Both the position numbers and the translations under genes were made by a program. Below, piece by piece: positions 1 through 8,500 of a stretch of 12,338 nt of DNA (positions within the stretch are counted from its first letter, which is position 1; each line of letters starts with the position of its first letter). Under the pieces are notes generated by a model. It saw nothing but the letters and a program-made list of their open reading frames with translations. It was not told where the DNA came from and ran no database searches. Location of the stretch: contig CAZXDS010000099.1 of assembly GCA_964639525.1 (NCBI GenBank), forward strand, positions 1 to 12,338, read 5' to 3'. Source of the DNA: CAZXDS01 sp964639525. GTDB lineage: Bacteria; Bacteroidota; Ignavibacteria; Ignavibacteriales; Melioribacteraceae.

Positions 1-3
1 ATT

Positions 4-20
4 AACCGGTTTACCGGTTT
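4..20. repeat. Tandem ACCGGTTT repeat, possible operator at left edge
   Basis: ACCGGTTT occurs twice in direct tandem (5-12 and 13-20). The first copy sits in the 8-bp palindrome AACCGGTT (4-11), and both contain the 6-bp palindrome ACCGGT. A palindrome with a central CG step is typical of LacI-family operators, so this could be a regulatory site, perhaps for a gene lying to the left of the window. It differs from the TTAAAC-type sites found near the regulator gene. The call rests only on symmetry and on its GC-rich look in very AT-rich DNA. Confidence 0.3.
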
Positions 21-281
21 TAAATTGCATAATTTAGCGAAAAATCTCCAAAGTTATTTGCGTAACTTGTTATTATAATTGAAGTTATCTTTTCACCCAT
101 AATTTCTATGTTGTACTTACATCAATACCCAAACTTATTTTTTTCACTATACATTATACGAAAATATTTTTCTTTTTTTTATTGATATTTTTAATACTTA
201 AAAAATATTTTTGAGTTGAGGTACAGTTACTATAAATTATTTTAATTTTTTATGGTGGAAATCAATAAATATTCAATTTTA
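21..281. other. AT-rich intergenic region, no gene seen
   Basis: No open reading frame of useful length, RNA gene or GC-rich hairpin is apparent on either strand. The stretch is dominated by A and T runs, including an A/T-only palindrome near 199-212. It probably forms the far upstream region of the LacI-family regulator gene and possibly the flank of a gene beyond the left edge. Confidence 0.6.
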
Positions 282-295
282 GTTAAACCTTTAAC
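282..295. promoter_or_regulatory. Upstream operator-like inverted repeat (O2)
   Basis: GTTAAA (282-287) and TTTAAC (290-295) form a perfect inverted repeat around CC. It matches 12 of 14 positions of the segment at 377-390, which contains the perfect palindrome TTAAACGTTTAA. The centres of the two sites are 95 bp apart, close to nine turns of B-DNA, so a LacI-type dimer pair or tetramer could bind both on the same face. That this regulator binds here is inference. Confidence 0.5.
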
Positions 296-349
296 CAATA
301 AATATATTTATTATTGCCTATTATTCGTCATAAATAGATATAATTTTAC

Positions 350-378
350 TTGACAGATGGAAATATTTTATTTATATT
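350..378 (+). promoter_or_regulatory. Sigma70-type promoter of the LacI-family gene
   Basis: A perfect -35 hexamer TTGACA (350-355) is followed by a 17-bp spacer and the -10 hexamer TATATT (373-378, five of six consensus bases). Transcription would start near 385, giving a leader of roughly 20 nt before the TTG start codon at 404. The operator palindrome directly overlaps the -10 edge and predicted start site. The TTG of the -35 box is in frame with the regulator gene, so an automatic caller could wrongly take it as the start codon. Confidence 0.65.
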
Positions 379-389
379 TAAACGTTTAA
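378..389. promoter_or_regulatory. Operator palindrome over the predicted transcription start (O1)
   Basis: TTAAACGTTTAA is a perfect 12-bp palindrome with a central CG step, the usual architecture of LacI-family operators, where the hinge-helix leucine intercalates at the centre. It overlaps the last base of the -10 box and the predicted transcription start, the classic position for repression by blocking RNA polymerase. The next gene encodes a LacI-family protein with the expected hinge leucine, so negative autoregulation is the simplest reading. Confidence 0.6.
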
Positions 390-403
390 CTAATGGTGAT
401 TAT

Positions 404-1429
404 TTGAAAACTACAATAAAAGAAGTCGCTGAAGCCGCTCAAGTTTCTACAGCTACGGTTTCTTTAGCATTAAATAACAACAATAGAATTAGCTCTGACA
501 CTCAGAACAAAGTATTAAAAATTGCAAAAAAATTAAATTATTATCCTTCAAGACAAGCACGTGCTTTAGTTACAAAAACTACAGGAAATATCGGTTTTAT
601 TCTCACACAAAACCATTTTTTAAAAACAGAACCATTTTATACTAAAATATTTCTTGGCAGCACTTTTCAAGCACAAAATCAAGACTACTATGTTTTTCTG
701 AACGTAATTGATCCTGATTTTTCTTCCGAAGATCAACTTCCCCGTTTTGTTTTAGAAAGAAATATTGATGGAATTATATTAGCCGGTAAAATTCCCGAAT
801 TATTTTTGAATTTGCTGAGCAAACATAAAATACCATCTGTTTTTATTGACTATTTTCCTAATGAAGGGAAATATCCTGCCGTCGTTATTGATAATATACA
901 AGGTGGTTTTCTGGCTACTGAACATCTAATAAATTTAGGACACACCGACATAGCATTTGTTGGGGGGGAAATTGAACACCCAAGTATATCTAACAGGCTA
1001 ATTGGTTATAAGTCTGCTTTGGACAAACACAATTTAGCGATTAATGATAATTTAATATTAGTTAATCACTTGGAGACTAATAAAGCTAATGGTTATCTCG
1101 CTGGCGAAAAGTTATTTGCTAAAGAAGAAAATTTTTCAGCGGTTTTCTGCTCTAATGATACTATGGCATTGGGCTTAATTGATTATTTAAGAGAAAACAA
1201 GCAGTCGATGATAAATGAGTTATCAATTATAGGATTCGATGATATTGAGGGGGACATTTTGAATAGCCCATCCTTATCTACAATTAGAGTTAACAAAATT
1301 GAGCTAGGCGTTGAGGCAATAAAATTATTAGTAAACGCGATTGAAGACAAAGAATATACAAATAAGAAAATTGTTTTTCCGGTTGAATTGATTAAAAGAG
1401 AATCAACCAAAATAAAAATTAATCCGTGA
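404..1429 (+). CDS. LacI-family transcriptional regulator
   Basis: This is a DNA-binding repressor-type regulator of 341 residues, the usual family length. Residues 4-24 form the N-terminal helix-turn-helix (IKEVAEAAQVSTATVSLALN) and residues 48-57 (PSRQARALVT) the hinge helix, with Leu55 as the expected minor-groove intercalator. The rest is a periplasmic-binding-protein-like effector domain, with VVIDNIQGG, NRLIGY, AVFCSNDTMALGL, LSIIGFDD and SLSTIRVN, and the family ending ELIKREST. The TTG at 404 is chosen because GGTGAT (395-400), a perfect match to the anti-Shine-Dalgarno end of 16S rRNA, sits just upstream, because family homology begins there, and because the alternative TTG at 350 is part of the -35 box. 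The usual TVSR arginine is leucine here, a common variant. The ligand is probably a sugar but cannot be read from sequence. The gene likely controls itself and the sugar-uptake genes downstream. Confidence 0.9.
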   Translation: MKTTIKEVAEAAQVSTATVSLALNNNNRISSDTQNKVLKIAKKLNYYPSRQARALVTKTTGNIGFILTQNHFLKTEPFYTKIFLGSTFQAQNQDYYVFLNVIDPDFSSEDQLPRFVLERNIDGIILAGKIPELFLNLLSKHKIPSVFIDYFPNEGKYPAVVIDNIQGGFLATEHLINLGHTDIAFVGGEIEHPSISNRLIGYKSALDKHNLAINDNLILVNHLETNKANGYLAGEKLFAKEENFSAVFCSNDTMALGLIDYLRENKQSMINELSIIGFDDIEGDILNSPSLSTIRVNKIELGVEAIKLLVNAIEDKEYTNKKIVFPVELIKRESTKIKINP

Positions 1430-1493
1430 TTTTACTTAATTACTTAAAATGAATTGATTGTAAAATATTCACTTTAAAATACTATTTATGAAT

Positions 1494-1510
1494 AAATACG
1501 ACGTGTATTT
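1494..1510. promoter_or_regulatory. Inverted repeat in the 1430-1597 intergenic region
   Basis: AAATAC (1494-1499) and GTATTT (1505-1510) are perfect inverted arms separated by GACGT. The site lies about 90 bp upstream of the secreted binding-protein gene, within a 168-nt intergenic region that must hold its promoter unless it is co-transcribed with the regulator. The symmetry suggests a protein-binding site, but it does not resemble the TTAAAC-type operators. I could not assign a convincing -35/-10 pair in this interval and see no terminator hairpin after the regulator gene. Confidence 0.25.
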
Positions 1511-1597
1511 TTTATCAAAATGAATAGTTAATACTTAAATTTTTGCGTTTTACGTTCTAATAATTAATTAAACATTAACAAACAAGGAGAAATAGAA

Positions 1598-2723
1598 ATG
1601 AAGTTTTCTAGAATTTTTTTAAGAAACTTTTCTATTGTCATAGCGGTTACGATGTTTCTTTCATCGCAGCTATTGGCTCAAAGTTCAATCAATATGATAG
1701 GTAATTTTGAAGGAAACATGCCGTCATATTGGCATGAAGGAAGTGTACCGAGCGGAGCAACTTTAGAATGGTCAACTGCTGCTTCCCGCTCAATGGGGAG
1801 ATCACTTAAAATTACAAAAAGCGTAACAGATANNNNNNNNNNNNNNNNNNNNNNNNNNNNNNNNNNNNNNNNNNNNNNNNNNNNNNNNNNNNNNNNNNNN
1901 NNNNNNNNNNNNNNNNNNNNNNNNNNNNNNNNCACTAAAGTTTGATTTACCATTTTCAAGAGATCCTCACGACGCCTTTGTTGGTACTAATAGAATGCTT
2001 TTAGATGGTTCAGCTCTTCCAACAAATGCAGCTAATAATACTTTCGGTATTCAAGGATTGACCGATGGTAGTTCGACAACTGCTGTCAATCCTGGTGATT
2101 GGGTAAGAATTAGTGTTTGGGTAAAAGCAAGTAATTTAGTTCCGGATTCTGCTGCACTATACCCAACGACTTGGGCTGCCGGATTTACCTATGGATTTTT
2201 CAAAGGCAATGGTAACAATGATGGTTGGAATGCTGTTGACGGTTATCCGATAGATATGCAATTCCAATTTCCTAATGTAACCAGTTTTGATTGGACTCAA
2301 TACAGTATTGATGTGCAAGTTCCTAATACTACTGATGCTAAAGCTATTGCCGTTAGATTACACGCTTATGCCAGATTAACCGGTACTCTTTATTTTGATG
2401 ACTTATCTGTTGAAAAAATAGACGGAGTAACAGGTATTACTGATGTTAATGAAACTCCAAAAACATATCAGTTATTACAAAATTATCCTAATCCCTTTAA
2501 CCCTAGTACAATTATTAGTTATCAACTTCCAAAGCAAGGTTTTGTATCACTAAATATTTATAATATTTTAGGACAAAAAGTAGCTCAGATTGTTAATGAA
2601 GTTCAGAATGCCGGTAGTTATCAAGCAAACTTTGATGCTAGCAATCTACCGTCAGGGTTATACATTTATCAAATAAAAGCAGGTAGTTTCGTTCAATCTA
2701 AAAAGATGATGCTGCTTAAGTAA
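1598..2723 (+). CDS. Secreted carbohydrate-binding-like protein with T9SS type A sorting domain (interrupted by assembly gap)
   Basis: AAGGAG (1584-1589) stands 8 nt before the ATG. A signal peptide covers about residues 1-27, with cleavage likely at LLA/Q. The mature part begins with an IGNFEGNMPSYW strand and resembles the jelly-roll fold of carbohydrate-binding modules of the CBM4/9 type. The segment after the gap closes that fold with WVRISVWVKAS and a terminal LYFDDLSVE strand. From about 2463 to the stop runs a type IX secretion sorting domain, with NYPNPFNPSTIISYQLP, then NILGQKV, then LPSGLYIYQI and a basic KKMMLLK end. The protein is therefore predicted to cross the outer membrane through T9SS and to be surface-attached or released. 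No catalytic domain is visible, though the gap could hide sequence. The parts before and after the 100 N are in different frames as written, so the true gap length must be a multiple of three if this is one gene. Binding to a carbohydrate is inferred from the fold only. Confidence 0.8.
1833..1932. other. Assembly gap of 100 N
   Basis: Exactly 100 unknown bases form a scaffold placeholder inside the secreted-protein gene. The reading frame in use up to 1832 and the frame used from 1935 onward (which joins the downstream frame without a stop) do not agree across 100 bases. The placeholder length is therefore not the real distance. Confidence 0.98.
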
Positions 2724-2734
2724 GTATTAATATC

Positions 2735-2764
2735 AAATGGGAAGGGAAATTCTCCTTCCCATTT
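2735..2764 (+). terminator. Strong hairpin between secreted-protein gene and TonB receptor gene
   Basis: AAATGGGAAGG (2735-2745) pairs perfectly over 11 bp with CCTTCCCATTT (2754-2764), with an 8-nt loop, starting 12 nt after the stop codon of the secreted-protein gene. The 3' side lacks a true U-tract (ACTTATG follows). It could be an intrinsic terminator, a leaky attenuator setting the ratio between the upstream secreted protein and the downstream membrane genes, or a processing or stability hairpin. No convincing promoter is visible between it and the receptor gene, which favours incomplete termination. Confidence 0.55.
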
Positions 2765-2810
2765 ACTTATGTACACATATATTATTAACTTATTAAACCT
2801 ATTTTTTACT

Positions 2811-5489
2811 ATGAAAAACTTGAAAATATTAATTTTTTCAATCGTAATTTTATTTTTCAGTGTGGGTAATTTGTATTGTGGAACAACGGGCAAAATATCT
2901 GGAAAGATAATTGATAAAGACACAAAAGAGCCATTAATTGCCGCGAATATACTATTACTGGAAACAACGCAGGGTGCTGCGGCAGATTTAGATGGCAACT
3001 ATTATATAATTAATATTCCCCCTGGAATTTATTCCATAAAAGCCTCGATGTTAGGATATGGCTCAGTAATAATTAAATCCGTAAGGGTTTCGGCAGATCA
3101 AACAACTCATATTAATTTTGAGTTGAGTTCACAAGCTCTATCTTTAGGAGAAGTGGTTGTAACGGAAAAAAAATCATTAGTTAGAAAAGATTTGACTTCT
3201 ACGGAGGCAAACGTTAATGGAGAAAATATTAGAATGCTTCCTGTTGAAGACATTGCTGCTGTTATTAATCTGCAAGCCGGTGTTGTTAATGGTCACTTTA
3301 GAGGTGGGCGTTCCGGAGAAGTAAAATATTTAATAGATGGCGTTGCCGTTAATGATGCATATTCCGGTTCTTCCTCTCTTTCTCCTGAGATTAACAGTAT
3401 TCAAGAGGTTCAAGTACTAACCGGAACATTTAATGCTGAATACGGCGAAGCATTATCAGGGGTTGTAAATCAAATAACCAAAACCGCATCTGATAAATTT
3501 TTATTCGGAGCTTCATCTTATACGGGTGATTATATTACTAACAGAACTGATTTATTCGAGAACACTGATAATATTTCACCAAAAAATATCCAAAATTTTC
3601 AAGGTAATATTTCCGGACCTATTCCAATATTCAACAATTTTATGAAATTCTTTTTATCCGGCAGATATTACAATAATGATGGATATATATACGGTAGAAG
3701 AATGTTTAACCCATCGGATTCTTCAAATTTTTCAGCTAATGACAAAGCTGATTGGCACGTAGGAAATACCGGAGATAATAAATATGTTCCGATGCAATTT
3801 AGAAAGAGATACACTCTACAAGGAAAGTTATTTTTTAATGTTGCAAAAGGTCATAGCCTTGTATTAAGTGGAATGTACCAAAACCAAACGTATAAAGATT
3901 ATGATCATAGATTCAAATTGAATCCTGATGGAGATTATACTAAATATGAACAGAGTTATTTAACAAGCATGAACTATACACTTGTGTTGAATAATTCTGC
4001 ATTTATTAACTTTGTAGGTTCTGCATTTGTTACTAAATTTCAACAGTATGTTTTTCAAGACCCATTAGATCAAAACTATGTTGATCCGAACAGATTGAGA
4101 GATGTGGGTGGGAATTCATTCTTAACAGGCGGGACACAAAATTGGCATTTTTCGCATCAAACTTCCACTTATTCCGGAAAAGCTGATTTAACTTGGCAAA
4201 TAGATAATATTAACCAAATTAAAACAGGTGTTCAATTCAAAAGCTTTCAATTAGAATCTGAAGATTTTCAAACTATCATAAATGCGGCAACCGATTTTAA
4301 CCCTACGTTACCTCAAAAAGGCGCCTTTAATTTTAATGCTTACAACACTCATCCATATCAGTTAGCTTCTTACGTTCAGGATAAGATAGAATTAAATTAT
4401 CTTATTGTTAATATAGGCTTGCGTTTCGATTATTTTCAACCTGATGGAAAATATTTGAAAGATCCGAATAAAATCAATTTATTGGATAATTTACAGCCGC
4501 CATTTCCTGATTCATTAATGGCTAATGCAACTGTAAAATATAAATTTAGTCCCAGATTAGGGATTTCATTTCCCATTACATCACAAGGTGCTATTCATAT
4601 TTCATATGGACATTTTTTCCAAATTCCTCCATTTAAAAACTTATACTTAAACCCGAATTTTCGTATTCCACTTACCGGGGATTTTCCGAATAATATTGGC
4701 AACACTATTGGCAACACCAACTTAGAGCCGCAAAAAACCGTTATGTACGAAATTGGATTGCAACAAGCATTAACTGATGATTTTGGAGTAAACTTAAGTA
4801 TATATTACAAAGATATTCGTAATTTACTTGCCACCAAAATATTCATAAAGGATAATTTCAAAAAGTTTAGTCAGCTTGTTAATTTGGATTATGGTTCTGT
4901 AAAAGGAATTACTCTTTCTTTTACCAAAAGATTCATGAATCATTTCGGTGCAACTTTAGATTATACATTTCAAATTGCTAAGGGAAGTGCTTCCGACCCT
5001 AATGCAGCTTTTGATAAAGCACAGGCAAGTCCACCCATTGAAGCAAACAAACAATTAGTACCGCTTAATTGGGACAGAAGACATCAACTCAATTTTACAC
5101 TAACATATGGCACTCCTAATAATTTTATTATAAGCTTAATTGGACAATTAGGAAGCGGATTACCTTATACTCCTTCAATTCAAAATCAAAGAACAGGCTT
5201 AGAAAATAGTGAAAATAAACCTGCTTTTTTTAATACCGACTTTTATTTAACAAAATATTTTAAAGTATTTGGACAACAAATTTCAGTATTTATAAAAATA
5301 TTTAATTTATTTGATATTGCAAATGAAATTCAAGTTTATGGTGATACAGGAAGAGCCGGTTATACATTAGAATTAACGAGAGCCCAAGAGGCTCCGAGAG
5401 GTGTAAATACACTTGCTGAATATTTTAGAAGACCCGATTTTTATTCCGCACCTAGACAAATAAATATTGGAGCCTCATTTTCTTTTTAA
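2811..5489 (+). CDS. TonB-dependent outer-membrane receptor
   Basis: This is an energised outer-membrane import channel of 892 residues from the chosen start. Residues 1-22 form a signal peptide. Residues 25-108 are a carboxypeptidase-regulatory-like beta domain (GKISGKIIDKDTKEPLIAANI, with DLDGNYYI and PPGIYSIKAS), as found in SusC-like and other FCB-group receptors. Residues 110-230 form the plug (LGEVVVTEK linker, then IQEVQVLTGTFNAEYGEALSGVVNQITK), and the remainder is the beta-barrel, ending in the aromatic strand INIGASFSF. ATG 2811 is preferred to the in-frame ATG at 2769 because it begins a clean signal peptide and because 2769 lies only 4 nt beyond the hairpin stem. No obvious Shine-Dalgarno precedes it. 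No SusD-like lipoprotein follows, so it is not a standard SusCD pair. The 1081-residue protein 23 nt downstream is the likely partner. The substrate is unknown; the regulator and ABC binding protein suggest an oligosaccharide. Confidence 0.9.
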   Translation: MKNLKILIFSIVILFFSVGNLYCGTTGKISGKIIDKDTKEPLIAANILLLETTQGAAADLDGNYYIINIPPGIYSIKASMLGYGSVIIKSVRVSADQTTHINFELSSQALSLGEVVVTEKKSLVRKDLTSTEANVNGENIRMLPVEDIAAVINLQAGVVNGHFRGGRSGEVKYLIDGVAVNDAYSGSSSLSPEINSIQEVQVLTGTFNAEYGEALSGVVNQITKTASDKFLFGASSYTGDYITNRTDLFENTDNISPKNIQNFQGNISGPIPIFNNFMKFFLSGRYYNNDGYIYGRRMFNPSDSSNFSANDKADWHVGNTGDNKYVPMQFRKRYTLQGKLFFNVAKGHSLVLSGMYQNQTYKDYDHRFKLNPDGDYTKYEQSYLTSMNYTLVLNNSAFINFVGSAFVTKFQQYVFQDPLDQNYVDPNRLRDVGGNSFLTGGTQNWHFSHQTSTYSGKADLTWQIDNINQIKTGVQFKSFQLESEDFQTIINAATDFNPTLPQKGAFNFNAYNTHPYQLASYVQDKIELNYLIVNIGLRFDYFQPDGKYLKDPNKINLLDNLQPPFPDSLMANATVKYKFSPRLGISFPITSQGAIHISYGHFFQIPPFKNLYLNPNFRIPLTGDFPNNIGNTIGNTNLEPQKTVMYEIGLQQALTDDFGVNLSIYYKDIRNLLATKIFIKDNFKKFSQLVNLDYGSVKGITLSFTKRFMNHFGATLDYTFQIAKGSASDPNAAFDKAQASPPIEANKQLVPLNWDRRHQLNFTLTYGTPNNFIISLIGQLGSGLPYTPSIQNQRTGLENSENKPAFFNTDFYLTKYFKVFGQQISVFIKIFNLFDIANEIQVYGDTGRAGYTLELTRAQEAPRGVNTLAEYFRRPDFYSAPRQINIGASFSF
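4695..4718 (+). repeat. 12-bp tandem duplication in receptor barrel
   Basis: ATTGGCAACACT (4695-4706) is followed directly by ATTGGCAACACC (4707-4718), 11 of 12 identical and in frame, encoding IGNT twice. It falls in a polar segment between barrel strands, probably a loop, where small in-frame duplications are tolerated. Confidence 0.6.
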
Positions 5490-5512
5490 CAGTGTAGATT
5501 AGGAGAAATACA

Positions 5513-8500
5513 TTGAAATATTTTAAGTTTAAATTATTGTTGTCATTCTTTATTGTAGTTTTCACTTCGTTAAACATTAGTGCTCAAGTTTTAGTTGATA
5601 CTACAAAAGGAAACCATAACCAATCGCGAAAAGGATTTATGGACGGTAATTTAGTTTATACGGTTTATTACAATTTTGGTGAAATTGCAGATTGGCAAAA
5701 CGAACCTAGCCGGAGCGGTGTTTGGCCTAAGGGAACAAATCACACTTATGTAGATGGTATTGCCGTTATTGTACAAGCGGAAACTAAAGATCCATTAGGA
5801 AACATATTACATCCACTTGAAACAAATTACTACGAAAACACGCGATTTAATCCCTCTACAGGTGTTACTTACGGATGGTGGCCATTACCAGGATATGCGG
5901 CCCCTTATTCTTCATTACCGGCACGAAGTGATGATAATAGTACTTGGCCGCTAACATGGCCGGATAGACCATTTGATTGGAATGCAAAATGGGATGGATT
6001 TTTTGGGAAAGGCGTTAAGAATGCAGATTTGGAAACTTTCTTTGTTATGGACGATAACGAAGACAGAGAATATATTTTAAATAATAATTTTCACCCTGAT
6101 GCAGAAGACCTAAATAGAGGCGGTCTCGGAATGCAGGTAAAGGTTCGTGGTTTTCAATGGTCTCAAGTTCTTGCCGAAGATGTAATTTTTTGGCTTTATA
6201 ATATTACTAATATGGGAACAACCGATTATAGTAAAACACTTTTTGCTCAATATATTGATTGGGGGATTGGTGGACATGATAATTCATCGAATAATGCAGG
6301 CGATTATAATGAACTGTTAGATATTTCGTATGCGTGGTCAACCGTTTCTTTTGGAAGCCCAGGTAACTGGAGTCCCGTTGGTTTATCCGGTTACGCATTT
6401 TTAGAAAGTCCCGGAAAATCAAACGATAGAATTGATAATGATAGTGATGGACTCACTGATGAAGTTAGAGATAACGTAGCAAATAATTTTATTTCTGATG
6501 TAAATTCAGATCCATTTATTGTTAATGCTATTCGAGACACAATTAATTTTAAATCTTTTTATTCATACAGTTGGAGACCTCATTGGGATGCTGACGAAAA
6601 TGCCAATTGGAGGTCTTTTACAGATTTAAATAACAATGGGACTTGGGATAAAGGAGAACCATTAAATGACGATGTCGGCGTTGATGGAATTGGACCCTTC
6701 AACGAAAACTATACCGGACCTGATGTTGACGGTTCTGAAGCAGACGGGAAACCTGAACAAGGAGAACCTAATTTCGGAATTCTTGATAAAGATGAATCCG
6801 ATCAGCTGGGATTAACCGGATTTGCAATTTTTGCAGTACATACTTATGACCTGAATAATGATGCGAACAATTGGGATGCTCTTTCTAATTTGCCATCACC
6901 GCACGGACAATCGTTGGTGGGAGTAAATCTCGGCAATTATTTTTCCAGTTACTTATTTAAAATGGATGGGAGAAATACTTATTCCAATACAACCGGTCAA
7001 ATACAAGAAACCGGAGAATCGCAGGGATTTTCAATGGCTTTGTTATTTGGAATTGATAAAAACGATTTATTCAGACGCAAGAAAACTATTCAGCAAATTT
7101 ATAATGCGAATTATAGATTTGCAAAACCTCCTGATAAACCCATTGTTACAACCATCGCAGGCGACCATAAAGTAACACTCTATTGGGATGATAGGGCTGA
7201 AAAAACATTTGACGCATTTTATCAAAGAGTTAATTTTGAAGGCTATCGAATTTACCGATCAACCGAATCAAGTTTTATTGAAAATAAAATAATAACAGAT
7301 GCTTTCGGTAAACCAACGTTTAGAAAACCAATTGCTCAGTTTGATTTGGTTGATGGTGTTACGGAATTTCACCCGATAGACGTGAATGGAGTAAAGTTTT
7401 ATCTTGGTAATGATAGTGGAATAAAACATTCATTTGTTGATACAACAGTTCAAAACGGACAGACTTATTATTATGCTGTTTCCGCCTATGATAAAGGATT
7501 TTTTACTACTACCGTTGAAGGAACTCTTGAAGGAATTCCGCCATCGGAGACAACAACAATATTAAGGACAGACATTAATGGGAAGGTTATTCCTGATATT
7601 AACACGGCTGTAGTTACACCACATACTCCTGCAGCCGGTTATCTTCCCCCGGAAATAAATGATGCTTTTGCAAGCGGACCAGGTACCGGACAATTTAGCA
7701 TTCAAGTACTTAATCCGGAATTGATCAGAAATAATTCCGCTTATAGATTGGAATTTTTAGAAAATACTCCATTTCACAATAATCATCATCCCGACTACTT
7801 ATTTATTAATGTTACTACTGGAGATACTTTAATATCCGGCAAACAGATTGAATCTGAAGATAACCAAACTCCTATTTCGGATGGTTTTATTATGGATATT
7901 ACTGCTGATACATCGGTAACGGTTGATTTTGATAAATCAGGTTGGACAAAAGGAAATAGTAATTATATTGTAAACATTGGTTTCGATCCACGTTTTGCTC
8001 CTGCTTATAATGGGAAAAGAGTCTATTACCCAGCCGATTTTGAAATTCACCTTAAAAATCATAATGAAGGTGATTTATCTTTCCCTGCAACCGGTTTTAG
8101 CAACCCAATACAATCCAATGTCATGATTGATAATTTAACCGAAGAAAGCGATCATTTTCAATTTATTTTTAAGGATCAAGATAATGACGGTATGTTTACC
8201 GATGGGGATGCTGTCTTCCTTGTATCCGGAGATTCCTTAGGAAAGCGAGCTACTTCATTTAGCAATCTTAAAGTAACTTGGTCGATAAGTTTCATTAAAG
8301 ATACAACCATTGCCGATCAAGATCAAAGACCTCCCCAAATTGGCGATGTTTATAAAATTGTTACAAAAAAACCTTTCAGGAACGGAGAGTTTTTTGAATT
8401 CAAAACGAAAGGACAAGAATTAAATATCAATAAAGCAAAAACAGATTTGGATAAAATTGCTGTTGTTCCAAACCCTTACGTTGGTGCCGCTTCTTGGGAG

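Noticed and set aside
350..403. N-terminal extension of the LacI-family protein from TTG 350
   Set aside because: This segment contains the -35 box, the -10 box and the operator; the encoded residues have no family similarity, and a better ribosome-binding site precedes TTG 404.
1183..1410. Minus-strand open frame within the LacI-family gene, and similar antisense frames at 6207-6422, 8420-8617, 8967-9164, 9207-9464 and 10913-11122
   Set aside because: All are short antisense shadows of well-supported genes with no independent signals.
1430..1597. Terminator or clear promoter between the regulator and the secreted-protein gene
   Set aside because: Candidate hexamers such as TTGATT and TAAAAT have poor spacing (15 nt) and no hairpin is present; reporting them would be guesswork in AT-rich DNA.
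2793..2804. TTAAACCT half-site just upstream of the TonB receptor start, resembling the regulator operator
   Set aside because: Only the left half matches (9 of 14 bases overall); the right half is a T-run, which is expected by chance in this composition.
2769..2810. Earlier in-frame ATG for the TonB receptor
   Set aside because: It would put 14 extra residues before a complete signal peptide and begins 4 nt after the hairpin stem; ATG 2811 gives a normal signal peptide.
2871..2882. Possible lipobox ending NLYC in the receptor signal peptide
   Set aside because: Residues before the cysteine do not fit the lipobox well, and TonB-dependent receptors are normally not lipoproteins.
6966..7175. 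Alternate-frame 69-codon open frame inside the giant surface protein
   Set aside because: The main frame is continuous and family-like here; the alternate frame has no recognisable product.
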